A stretch of DNA of 64,000 nucleotides from Verrucomicrobiales bacterium (GTDB lineage Bacteria; Verrucomicrobiota; Verrucomicrobiia; Verrucomicrobiales; DEV007), in contig JARGPJ010000004.1 in assembly GCA_029212615.1 (NCBI GenBank), positions 124,001 through 188,000 of the forward strand. The letters are read 5' to 3'. This document shows positions 34,041-42,552 of the stretch, piece by piece; positions within the stretch are counted from its first letter, which is position 1; every line of letters starts with the position of its first letter. Below the pieces are notes generated by a model. That model worked only from the letters and a program-made list of their open reading frames with translations, ran no database searches and was not told where the DNA came from. Made by a program: the position numbers and the translations under genes.

Positions 34041-35183
34041 ATGTCTGAAACTTCTCTATCGTCCAGAACTTCCCTTGCCTTTGTTGGTTGTGGCTACGTG
34101 GCAGATTTTTACGCGTTGACTCTGCGCCATCATCCTGACCTGCTTCTCGAGGGTGCATTTGATATAGACGGCGATAGACTCGACTCTTTTACCAGGGCCT
34201 ACGACGTTCGCGCGTACGACTCGCTGGATGAATTGCTTAGTGATGAAAATGTAAGCATTGTTGTTAACCTGACAACACCACAAAGTCATTTCGAAGTAAG
34301 TAGATCTGCACTTCTCTCGGGAAAACATGTCTATTCAGAAAAGCCACTCAGTACGAACTTTTCAGAAAGTCTTCAACTTGCAGAAATAGCTGCCGAACAG
34401 GGACTTCATCTTTCGGCGGCTCCCTGTACTGTTCTGGGCGAAGTGGCGCAGACTGTTTGGAAAGAACTACGGAAAGAGTATATCGGACCGGTTAGGCTTG
34501 TCTTTGCAGAGATGAATGATGGACTGGTTCATCAGCTCGGAGTTGAGGATTGGCGAAGCTGTTCAGGAGCGCCGTGGCCCTACAGGAATGAATTCATCAC
34601 CGGATGCACGAACGAACATGCAGGCTATTGGTTGACCTGGCTTGTCGCTTTCTTCGGGCCGGCTATTGAGGTGTCTTCTTTCGCTACCAATATTGTCGAA
34701 GACCCAATCGACTCACTATCGGCGGGTGAACTCGCACCGGATTTCAGTGTCGCTTGTATCCGCTTCCGCTCGGGAGTCGTTGCCCGAATCACCTGCAGTA
34801 TCGTTGCCAGTCGAAATAGAGAGTTAAGAATTTTCGGAGACAACGCAGAACTGGTTGTCCCTGATGCGTGGGATTTCGGGGCGAAGGCTTCTATTCGAAA
34901 TCGCCCGGAGAAAAGTCACGACCAATCCCGATATCTACCTATTCCGCTATTGAAGCCTCCTCCTGAAAAGCCGTCTGAAATGGTGAACAACATCGATTTC
35001 TGTCGCGGCATTGCTGAACTGAGTGAATCCATTGCTGAATTACGACCTTGCCGGCTCAGCAGCGATTTTGCCGTTCATGTTGACGAACTCTGTCATCTTA
35101 TCACTTCGTCCCGCAAAGGAGGCTCGAAGCAACAATTAACGAGCACTTGCGAGCCGATGGTTCCGATGGATTGGGCGAAGTGA
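34041..35183 (+). CDS. Gfo/Idh/MocA family oxidoreductase
   Basis: A 380-residue cytoplasmic NAD(P)-dependent sugar oxidoreductase with no signal peptide. The Rossmann start is LAFVGCGYVADFYALTLRHHPDLLLEGAFDID, and the family Lys is in GKHVYSEKPLSTNF (E-K-P). NLTTPQSHFEVS precedes it. Length is normal for the family. It begins 26 bases after the nucleotidyltransferase and its stop overlaps a possible GTG start of the following dehydrogenase. Such enzymes act on nucleotide-sugars or free sugars; in this neighbourhood a sugar precursor for the glycosyltransferases is the natural inference. Confidence 0.88.
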   Translation: MSETSLSSRTSLAFVGCGYVADFYALTLRHHPDLLLEGAFDIDGDRLDSFTRAYDVRAYDSLDELLSDENVSIVVNLTTPQSHFEVSRSALLSGKHVYSEKPLSTNFSESLQLAEIAAEQGLHLSAAPCTVLGEVAQTVWKELRKEYIGPVRLVFAEMNDGLVHQLGVEDWRSCSGAPWPYRNEFITGCTNEHAGYWLTWLVAFFGPAIEVSSFATNIVEDPIDSLSAGELAPDFSVACIRFRSGVVARITCSIVASRNRELRIFGDNAELVVPDAWDFGAKASIRNRPEKSHDQSRYLPIPLLKPPPEKPSEMVNNIDFCRGIAELSESIAELRPCRLSSDFAVHVDELCHLITSSRKGGSKQQLTSTCEPMVPMDWAK

Positions 35184-36196
35184 ATTTTCTGGAAATGACT
35201 GCGACTGAATGCCTCGTCCACGAGCCTGACGGGAACATAGGACTACAAAAGTGCGTGATCGGTCCCGTCGGGCCTTCACAGTGCCTGGTGGAAACATCCT
35301 ATAGTGCCGTGAGTTCGGGAACTGAATTGAGATGCCTTTACGGCGACGCTCCAGGAGCTTCTTATGTGCCCGGGTACCTCGGCGTGGGGAGAATTGCTGG
35401 AGCGGGTTCGCTTTCGAAGTTCAAACAAGGCGAGCGGGTTGTTTTCTGGAGAGGGACGGGATATCGTGGTCTTTCATCCCAATGGGGCTGTCACTCCCAG
35501 AGAGCACTTGTGGATGATTGTCAGCTTCATCATGTGCCTGTGGAGGTCTCCGATCTCGACGCCGTCTTCAGTAAGATAGCCGCCATCGCCTTTCACGGGG
35601 TTAATCTCGCCTGTATCAAGAAAGGGGAAAGAGTGCTGGTTCTTGGCCTCGGCCTTCTCGGCCAACTTTCAGCTCGCATCTGTAATCACGGCGAGGCTCA
35701 TGTTCTTGCCGCCGGTCGAAATCCTGTTCGCGTGAATCACGCAACGAGGGCCGGAATACGGGCATACGAAGTGGATAAACGGATCGATGAGAAGATGAAA
35801 CAATTATTCGGACCTGAGATTCGAGCCGACGTTATTCTCGATGCGACAGGGAATAGAAACGTCATCAGCGAAGCCCTGCCACTCGCCAACGACCTCCTTC
35901 CCTGGGAAAATCCGACAACTACCCCGACCCGCTATGTCGTTCAGGGAAGCTTCCGCGGCGCGCTTTCATTCGACTATGAACAAGCCTTCAGGAAGGAGCT
36001 TCACTTCTTCATTTCCCGCGATCACAACAGGAAAGATCTCGAAGAGGTTTTCGCAATGATGACGAATCAAGAGCTCGTCTTTTCAGACCTAATACCTGAA
36101 CCGGTTTGTCCATCGGAAGCTGCCTCACACTATGAGGCTCTTCGCTCGCCAAATCCCGAAGCATTCACTGCAGTCTTCGATTGGTCAAAGTTATGA
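35180..36196 (+). CDS. Medium-chain dehydrogenase/reductase, GTE type (zinc-ADH superfamily)
   Basis: About 338 residues. Start choice: GTG at 35180 forms a GTGA overlap with the previous stop; an ATG at 35195 is equally possible and aligns well with the domain. The N-terminal GroES-like domain has TSYSAVSSGTELRCLYGD and YVPGYLGVGRIAGAG; the catalytic Cys and GHE of true zinc alcohol dehydrogenases are missing. The Rossmann part is VLVLGLGLLGQLSARICNHGEAHVLAAGRNP. GTE-type reductases of this kind are paired or fused with Gfo/Idh/MocA domains in bidomain oxidoreductases of surface polysaccharide loci. It is the last gene of the unit; the sulfatase start is 95 bases away. Confidence 0.82.
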   Translation: MNFLEMTATECLVHEPDGNIGLQKCVIGPVGPSQCLVETSYSAVSSGTELRCLYGDAPGASYVPGYLGVGRIAGAGSLSKFKQGERVVFWRGTGYRGLSSQWGCHSQRALVDDCQLHHVPVEVSDLDAVFSKIAAIAFHGVNLACIKKGERVLVLGLGLLGQLSARICNHGEAHVLAAGRNPVRVNHATRAGIRAYEVDKRIDEKMKQLFGPEIRADVILDATGNRNVISEALPLANDLLPWENPTTTPTRYVVQGSFRGALSFDYEQAFRKELHFFISRDHNRKDLEEVFAMMTNQELVFSDLIPEPVCPSEAASHYEALRSPNPEAFTAVFDWSKL

Positions 36197-36291
36197 TGGT
36201 CATTGCTCGTTTCTCACAGGCGTCTTTACGTTGATAATTGGAGTTACATAAAGGGATAGATACGCGACAAAACGTTCAATCTGTTTTGAAA

Positions 36292-37740
36292 ATGAAGCCG
36301 CTATTCCTGTTCGCCACCTTCTCGTTGTTCGCTCTCACCTTACACGCCGCCGGGAAACCCAATATCGTCTACCTCATTTGCGACGATCTCGGCTATGGAG
36401 ACGTCCACTGCCTCGCCCCTGAAACGAGCGAAATTCCGACGCCTCATACCGATCAGCTCGCGCGTGAGGGCATGGTTTTTACCGATGCCCACTCGGGGTC
36501 TTCGGTTTGCACCCCAACCCGTTATGGGGTTATGACAGGGCGCTATGCCTGGAGAACCCGATTGCAGAAAGGGGTCGTAACCGGTTTCGCCCCGAGTCTC
36601 ATCGCTGAAGACCGGCTCACGGTGGCGGGCTTTCTGAAAGATCAGGGATACGCCACCGCGATCATCGGCAAGTGGCATCTCGATTTCGAATATCTCAATC
36701 CCGGGACCGGCGAAGCCTATACTCAAAAAGAGCACAAAGTGCCTCCCATCGGAGCGAAAATCCCGGACGGACCGCTTCATCGCGGCTTCGACTACTACCA
36801 CGGTTTTCACCACGCGCGGAACATGGAGGCTGTGGTCGAAGACGATGAAGTCATCGACCACGACGAGGTCATCAACATGCTCCCGCGCCTCACGGAGAAG
36901 TCTGTTGAGTATATTGATTCACGGGCTGACGCAGAGGAGCCCTTCTTTCTCTATCTCCCGCTCGGTTCACCGCACACCCCGATTGTTCCCTCACCGGAGT
37001 GGCAGGGAAAAAGTGGACTCGGGGACTATGGGGATTTTGTCATGCAAACCGACCACGTCGTTGGTGAGGTTTCAAAAGCGCTGAAGCGCAATGGATTCGC
37101 CAACAACACCCTCTTCATTTTTACGAGTGATAACGGGTGCTCCAAAGCAGCCGGGATCGACAAGCTGGCGGAGAAAGGACATCTCGTCAGCGCTCATTTA
37201 CGGGGATCGAAGGCAGATATCTGGGACGGGGGCCATCGTATCCCTTTTATCGTCCGCTGGCCCGGGAAAGTGGAAGCCGGTTCACAAAGCGATCAACTGA
37301 TCTGCCTGACAGACCTGCTTGCGACGACAGCGGAGATACTCGAAGCCGAACTCCCGGGGGCGACTGGTGAGGACAGCGTGAGCTTTCTTCCCGCTCTTTC
37401 CGGAGACAAAATCACCTCAACGAGAAACGGGGTGATTCACCATTCCTACAGCGGCCATTTTGCCTATCGTCAGGGTCCGTGGAAGCTGATTCTCGCCAAA
37501 GGTTCGGGCGGCTGGACCTCGCCCAAAGAAAATGAAATGCCGGAAGATTCCACCCCCGGTCAACTCTACCATCTGGACAGGGATCCCGGCGAAACGAACA
37601 GTCTCTACCTCGAGAAACCCGGAAAGGTTCAAGCTCTTCTGACCCTACTCAAAGAAGATGTCTCGCGTGGCCGCAGCACCGGGGGCCAACCCAGTGCCAA
37701 TGATGTTTCTGAAATCATTCTGTGGAAAAGCGGAAGGTAG
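36292..37740 (+). CDS. Secreted sulfatase (Cys-type, arylsulfatase A-like)
   Basis: A 482-residue exported protein; ATG at 36292 chosen because MKPLFLFATFSLFALTLHAA is a signal peptide. The formylglycine site is C73-T-P-T-R77 in GSSVCTPTRYGVMTGR, and the metal pair is D31-D32 in LICDDLGYGD. Further blocks: IGKWHLDF, PFFLYLPLGSPHTPIVP and FIFTSDNGCS. Cys at the first position means activation by an FGE or anSME enzyme, none of which is in this window. S1-type sulfatases remove sulfate esters from glycans such as algal or animal polysaccharides; the exact substrate is not readable. Confidence 0.9.
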   Translation: MKPLFLFATFSLFALTLHAAGKPNIVYLICDDLGYGDVHCLAPETSEIPTPHTDQLAREGMVFTDAHSGSSVCTPTRYGVMTGRYAWRTRLQKGVVTGFAPSLIAEDRLTVAGFLKDQGYATAIIGKWHLDFEYLNPGTGEAYTQKEHKVPPIGAKIPDGPLHRGFDYYHGFHHARNMEAVVEDDEVIDHDEVINMLPRLTEKSVEYIDSRADAEEPFFLYLPLGSPHTPIVPSPEWQGKSGLGDYGDFVMQTDHVVGEVSKALKRNGFANNTLFIFTSDNGCSKAAGIDKLAEKGHLVSAHLRGSKADIWDGGHRIPFIVRWPGKVEAGSQSDQLICLTDLLATTAEILEAELPGATGEDSVSFLPALSGDKITSTRNGVIHHSYSGHFAYRQGPWKLILAKGSGGWTSPKENEMPEDSTPGQLYHLDRDPGETNSLYLEKPGKVQALLTLLKEDVSRGRSTGGQPSANDVSEIILWKSGR

Positions 37741-37849
37741 TTTCCCCGCCGTTCCGGCATCAAGTCCGTGCTTCACGGGCAATTGACTTGCCTCGACTCT
37801 TCGGTGCGCCAACTTGGCGGGAAGCTTGCTATTCCTTCAGCCACTCATC

Positions 37850-39469
37850 ATGGATACCCTTCTCATTGCGATTGCTTTTCTGTTCGGATTCATCGCGCAG
37901 ATGTTTAAACTGCCGCCGCTCATTGGCTTTCTTGTCGCCGGCTTTGTGCTGCGTGCTCTCGGTAAAGAGGGTGGAGAGACGCTCGAGAGTATTTCCAATC
38001 TTGGCGTTACTCTTCTTTTATTCAGTATCGGCTTAAAACTCAGGATCCGAAACCTGATGCGGCCGGAAATCTGGGCCGGCACCTCGATTCATTCGATGCT
38101 GGTGGTCCTTCTCTTCGGACCGATTCTCTATGGAGCCTCTGTTCTTATCGCGGGAGCAGCGGGGCTCGACTGGAGAACTGCTTTTCTTCTCGCTTTTGCG
38201 GTGAGCTTCTCCAGCACTGTCTTCGCGGTTAAATCACTGACCGACAACGGTGATCTCGGTTCACTCCACGGCCGCGCCGCCATCGGCATTCTCGTGATGC
38301 AGGACATTATTGCTGTTCTTTTCATGACCTTCTCGACAGGGAAACTCCCCACCCTCTGGATTTTTCTGGCGATACCACTGCTACTCCTTTGTCGGCCTCT
38401 CATGGGATGGATGTTAAAACAATCCGGACAGGGAGAACTATTCTCTCTCTGTGGACTGTTTCTTGCCCTCGTTGTCGGGGCGGCAGCCTTCGAGGGCGTC
38501 GGATTGAAGGCCGACCTCGGCGCTCTTTTCGTCGGAATTCTCGTCGGATGGCACCCCCGCGCCAGCGAACTGCGCAAATCTCTCAACCAGGTCGTTGACC
38601 TGCTTCTTGTCGGATTCTTTCTCCAAATTGGCCTGGAGGCTCCCATCACCCTCTCGGCTCTCGGTTGGGCGGCGTTCCTCCTGGTCCTGCTCCCGATCAA
38701 GAGCATCGGATTCTTCACTCTGCTGACCCGCTTTCATTTGCGGGCACGAACCTCCTTCATGGCCTCCGCGGCGCTCTCAACGTACAGCGAATTCGGGCTT
38801 ATCGTCATGGCTCTCGGCGTGTCGCAAGGCTGGGTCGGCCCCGAGTGGCTTGTCGCGATCGCCCTTGCGCTCTCTTTCAGTATTTTTGCCGCGGCGCCAC
38901 TCAATCGTCGAGCCGAGGAAATCTATGATCCGATCAGTGACTTTTTGCACAAATGGGAAACAAAAGGCAGTCATCGTGATGACCTGCCCATGATTGAAAA
39001 TGGCGAGCGTATCGCTATTTTCGGAATGGGTCGCGTCGGGATGGCCGCATACCATGCCCTCGAAGGACGCTTTCCGGGGAGGGTCATCGGCTTTGATCGT
39101 GATCCCGTGGGAGTGGAAGGACACCGGGAGGCCGAGCGAAACGTCAAGCTCGCCGATGCAACGGACTCCGACTTCTGGGAACGCGTCGTTCCCAATGACG
39201 ATCTCGATCTCGTTGTTCTCGCGATGCCAACGCACAGCGCCAATGTCCATGCGATCAACACCCTGATGCGTCACGATTTCAAAGGCGTTGTCGCAGCTTC
39301 AGCTCAGTTTCCGAAAGAGATCAAAGAACTTCGCGCTCTTGGAGTCGATTCAGCATTCAACCTCTATGCTCAGGCGGGGTGGAGCTTCGGTCGACACATC
39401 ATGGATGTGTTCCATCAGCAGCGACCTGATCTGTCAATCACGTGGAGTGCAGAGAGAGAGGAACAGTAG
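37850..39469 (+). CDS. CPA2-type monovalent cation:proton antiporter with TrkA-N (RCK) domain
   Basis: A 539-residue membrane protein. ATG at 37850 chosen because MDTLLIAIAFLFGFIAQMFKLPPLIGFLVAGFVLRALG is the standard first helix pair; the frame from 37814 adds polar residues. About 11-12 hydrophobic segments follow, including GRAAIGILVMQDIIAVLFM, a KefB/CPA2 hallmark, and LSTYSEFGLIVMALGV. From about residue 385 an RCK/TrkA-N domain begins (RIAIFGMGRVGMAAYHALEGRFPGRVIGFDRDP), which gates such transporters through NAD or ligand binding. Likely exports K+ or Na+ in exchange for protons at the inner membrane. Confidence 0.88.
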   Translation: MDTLLIAIAFLFGFIAQMFKLPPLIGFLVAGFVLRALGKEGGETLESISNLGVTLLLFSIGLKLRIRNLMRPEIWAGTSIHSMLVVLLFGPILYGASVLIAGAAGLDWRTAFLLAFAVSFSSTVFAVKSLTDNGDLGSLHGRAAIGILVMQDIIAVLFMTFSTGKLPTLWIFLAIPLLLLCRPLMGWMLKQSGQGELFSLCGLFLALVVGAAAFEGVGLKADLGALFVGILVGWHPRASELRKSLNQVVDLLLVGFFLQIGLEAPITLSALGWAAFLLVLLPIKSIGFFTLLTRFHLRARTSFMASAALSTYSEFGLIVMALGVSQGWVGPEWLVAIALALSFSIFAAAPLNRRAEEIYDPISDFLHKWETKGSHRDDLPMIENGERIAIFGMGRVGMAAYHALEGRFPGRVIGFDRDPVGVEGHREAERNVKLADATDSDFWERVVPNDDLDLVVLAMPTHSANVHAINTLMRHDFKGVVAASAQFPKEIKELRALGVDSAFNLYAQAGWSFGRHIMDVFHQQRPDLSITWSAEREEQ

Positions 39470-39478
39470 GATTTGAGG

Positions 39479-39499
39479 GCTTCTCAAAAACTGAGAAGC
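39479..39499. terminator. Possible bidirectional terminator between convergent genes
   Basis: GCTTCTCA (39479-39486) pairs with TGAGAAGC (39492-39499) around AAAAC: eight pairs, loop five. It lies between the ends of the antiporter and pectate-lyase-like genes, which converge here. There is no long T run on either side, so it would be a weak intrinsic terminator at best. Confidence 0.5.
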
Positions 39500-39552
39500 T
39501 TCACTCGTGAACTAAGGGGATAGCGGAGTTCGGCTTGAGCATCGAACTCTCA

Positions 39553-41463
39553 TTAGCGGCTTAGATAGACCCAGGGAAGCTTTCGTACTTCTTTCGTCTC
39601 GCCGTCCTGCGTTTCGGAGATCCAGAAAGAAACGGGGCGGCGATTAAAGTTACGTTCATTCATCCCGAAAAGAGCGGCGGTGCTGTCGCGGATGATGAAG
39701 GCAGGTTCACCCTCGTTCCATCCGGAATTTGAATAGAGGAAGAGACCATTCAATTCTGTATGGCCTCCGCCCGTCAATTCCATGACTGGGCCGCGATGTT
39801 CAGACCGCATCCCGAGAATCCAGAGATTTCCGCCAACGTTCCGGCACTTCACCCCGTCCTTTCGCTCACTGTTAAGCTGGCGGCACCATACATTCTGCCC
39901 TGGAGCGACCCGGTCAAGGTGACCTGACAGATCATCGATAAACAGGTCGCCGGTTCCATGCCCTTCGACATTTATTCCCATCGATGAACTGACCACAAGC
40001 GTGCGTTCGCTTTCCTGTCGAACTCTCAACTCACCCCCTCCATTTCGCATCGTGAGCCGCTCAATAATGACGCCCGGGGCATCGGGCATTCCCTCCGGAT
40101 GATCTCCATCAACCAATTTCCAGACTGCCTCCTCGCTCGTCGTAAAACGCCCCTCCAGTCCGATGATTCGCCGGACCGGTCCACGGATGCGCACTTCGCT
40201 CTCAAATCGGAATTCCCCTGAAGGAGGCAGGTAAATTGTCTTTTTCCCCGAATCGATTGCGCGCTGAAGGGCAGGCGAGGCGTCCTTAACACCCTCCGGG
40301 TCAGCGCCAAAAGAAAGCAAGTTCACCCAGTCGATCGAAGGATCTCCCCACGGAACTTCCGGGGTTTCCTTCACCGGCAATCGCCTGACCTCACCGACAT
40401 CTGCGAAGGTCCCTCCCTCTATTTCGCGAAAGGGACTCACTACGTTGCGATGCGAAGTGTCTTCGACAATCAATCCCGCAGAAGCGATGTTTCCCTTATC
40501 GCGGTCACGGTCGTCGTTCTCAACGGCTTTCTGATAGCCAAGGATATCCACGTCACCCAGCACGATTTGTCGTTGATTCAGAATCGCAGGGATTTGGGAT
40601 CCAGCTCCAACACCGTGCAAATGCGAATTCATGAGAACGACGGATCCCCAGGAATTTCCTTCGTTGTAGAGAGCGGTAGCCCGCCCCTCCGCGGTGAGGC
40701 CTCTCACAAAAATCATCTGATGATAGTTCCACCAACCAAATCGGCGCTGATTGGCGAGGTGAATATGCTCGAAGGTATTCGAATTCACGGGCCACTTGGA
40801 ACTGATCCCGACATCGAACCCTTCCACTCTTAGGTTCCTCACTAGCAAAGGACCAATCTCATCGGTGTGCCCCAGATCGAGACCGATTCGGCCGGTGCCC
40901 TGCGGGGCGCGAATCGTGACATTGCGAAGCCCTCCCTGATTGCTCGCGTTGAACTGGATTCCGATCGCTCCGCGATTGCCTTCACTGATTTCGATCGTGA
41001 GATCCCGGATTGCATTGCGAAACCGTTGTGCCGGTTTATCTCCGGTCCAGATTAACGGCTTCGGCGGCCCCTCATAAAACCCCGAAGTGCTTTCGGGAAG
41101 TCGAAGGACAGTATGTGCCTCGCCAGCCCCCTGTAGAATCACCCGTTTTTGCGCCTGCCCCGGAAATTCGCCTCCCGGCCATCGGAGCGTATCGGTGACT
41201 TCAAAAACTCCGGGAGGAAGGTAGACGATCCTGTTTCCACCGGGAAATTGATCAAGCGCTTCCTGTATCGCCACCGTGTCATCATTCCCGTCATCAGGTG
41301 TTGCTCCAAACTCCCTCACATCAACGATTCCGGCATCAACAGGGAATGAAATCACTTCACCATCTTCGGCTGAAAGGCCCAGCGTGAATACGATCATCAC
41401 GCCCACCCAACAGGGTTGAGTCACCGATCTAAGAGGGTTGAATGGGACTTCTCTAAAGCTCAC
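39553..41463 (-). CDS. Secreted pectate-lyase-like right-handed beta-helix protein
   Basis: A 636-residue protein with an N-terminal signal (VGVMIVFTLGLSA near residues 20-32). The pectate_lyase_3/GH28-like beta-helix start IVDVREFGATPDDGNDDTVAIQEALDQ appears near residue 45, with IVYLPPGVFEVTDTLRW. A second copy, WVNLLSFGADPEGVKDASPALQRAIDSGKKTIYLPPSGEF, begins near residue 380, so the protein consists of two linked helix units. This family degrades or binds polyuronates or other uronic-acid-containing glycans; no catalytic residues could be assigned. It sits downstream of the 41536 and 42553 genes in one orientation with gaps of 72 and 45 bases, possibly one operon. Confidence 0.82.
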   Translation of the reverse strand: MSFREVPFNPLRSVTQPCWVGVMIVFTLGLSAEDGEVISFPVDAGIVDVREFGATPDDGNDDTVAIQEALDQFPGGNRIVYLPPGVFEVTDTLRWPGGEFPGQAQKRVILQGAGEAHTVLRLPESTSGFYEGPPKPLIWTGDKPAQRFRNAIRDLTIEISEGNRGAIGIQFNASNQGGLRNVTIRAPQGTGRIGLDLGHTDEIGPLLVRNLRVEGFDVGISSKWPVNSNTFEHIHLANQRRFGWWNYHQMIFVRGLTAEGRATALYNEGNSWGSVVLMNSHLHGVGAGSQIPAILNQRQIVLGDVDILGYQKAVENDDRDRDKGNIASAGLIVEDTSHRNVVSPFREIEGGTFADVGEVRRLPVKETPEVPWGDPSIDWVNLLSFGADPEGVKDASPALQRAIDSGKKTIYLPPSGEFRFESEVRIRGPVRRIIGLEGRFTTSEEAVWKLVDGDHPEGMPDAPGVIIERLTMRNGGGELRVRQESERTLVVSSSMGINVEGHGTGDLFIDDLSGHLDRVAPGQNVWCRQLNSERKDGVKCRNVGGNLWILGMRSEHRGPVMELTGGGHTELNGLFLYSNSGWNEGEPAFIIRDSTAALFGMNERNFNRRPVSFWISETQDGETKEVRKLPWVYLSR

Positions 41464-41535
41464 GCATCTAACCTAGCAGTCCCTCTCGAAAAAATCAGGA
41501 CGAGATCGAGTCCTTTTGCAAGGTTCGATGACGCT

Positions 41536-42507
41536 TCACTGAGTTGTCGGACGAACAAACTTGAAGGCCGCAACGTAGTGGTCTTCCTCGACCTCGATGT
41601 CATTGTTGCCGGCGAGGGTCGCCTTTCTTCCCGTCATTTTATTCGCCTCCATCTCAACCGTATCGCTCATCTCCCGAATCGCGAGACGACGAACCCGGTC
41701 TCCACTGTCGAGACGAGTGCGTCCCCCCGCTTCAACCGTGTAGCTGCATTCCGCCGGTGCGGTCACGGTTCCATCGGCGTTGAGAACGGGGTCAATGACT
41801 ACCCGAAACCCGGGCTGATCACTATCCGGAACATTTTCATCATCGATCCAGCCGACCATCTCCGCAGCACTGCGCTGGCCATTCCGGCAAGGGAAGAGGG
41901 TCGAAGCGAGGAGGTCGCGTCCGGAGCTTGCGGAAGTCACGGACGGATAGTACGCCGACTCGATGTAGAGAAGCTCGCTTACAATCGGTGATGTATCGGC
42001 CCCCCCTTCAAACTCCGGCGTTCCGATGAGAAGCAACCATCCTTCCTCGAATTGCCAACGACAAACTAACATAGGCACTTCGTTGAGGCCCGCCGCCTGC
42101 GTCGTAACGACCCGTTCGAGCGGTCCGTCTTTCTCTGCGCTTGTGTAGACAGCATGAATATTCATATTGAGGGCTCCTGCCTCGATGAGCGGGTCGATTT
42201 CAATATCAAGTCCGGCTACTGCCTCATGAAACGGGAGCGCGATGGTTGCTTCACTGGACGTAGCCCGGATTCGATCTCCGCTTTGAGTTTCGATATTCAC
42301 ACTCGTCAGTTCTTCGACTCGTTTCTGCTGTATGAAATCGGGTAACTTCGACATTGCGGCCTTCGCTCCCTCTCCGCCGGAAATTAGCCGCCCCTCTAGC
42401 GCCGCCCCGATGGTTGGATCCACCTGATATAGCGAAAAATGAATGTTGAGGTCCTGCGCGTGAGACAAGCTCAGGCTTAGAAGTGATAGTATTATGTAAA
42501 GTCTCAT
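41536..42507 (-). CDS. Secreted protein of unknown function
   Basis: A 323-residue protein with a signal peptide (MRLYIILSLLSLSLSHAQ). No domain is recognised. It is rich in beta-strand patterns (NIHFSLYQVDPTIG, DRIRATSSEATIALPF, GALNMNIHAVYTSAE, VPMLVCRWQFEEGWLLLIG) and ends with EEDHYVAAFKFVRPTTQ. The GWLLLIG stretch and the repeated extended segments loosely recall secretin-domain proteins such as the product of 5069-6580, but the similarity is weak and not tested. The sialidase-like gene ends 45 bases upstream of its start and the pectate-lyase-like gene begins 72 bases after it. Confidence 0.6.
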   Translation of the reverse strand: MRLYIILSLLSLSLSHAQDLNIHFSLYQVDPTIGAALEGRLISGGEGAKAAMSKLPDFIQQKRVEELTSVNIETQSGDRIRATSSEATIALPFHEAVAGLDIEIDPLIEAGALNMNIHAVYTSAEKDGPLERVVTTQAAGLNEVPMLVCRWQFEEGWLLLIGTPEFEGGADTSPIVSELLYIESAYYPSVTSASSGRDLLASTLFPCRNGQRSAAEMVGWIDDENVPDSDQPGFRVVIDPVLNADGTVTAPAECSYTVEAGGRTRLDSGDRVRRLAIREMSDTVEMEANKMTGRKATLAGNNDIEVEEDHYVAAFKFVRPTTQ

Positions 42508-42552
42508 GAGCGGAAAATTATGACGAGGGTGGAGAATTCAGTAATGATCCCG

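Noticed and set aside
27665..36196. Standard lasso peptide gene cluster
   Set aside because: PqqD-like, HprK-like and nucleotidyltransferase genes fit, but there is no asparagine-synthetase-like cyclase, no B2 protease, no ABC exporter and no short precursor gene. I kept only the general idea of a peptide- or glycan-modifying system.
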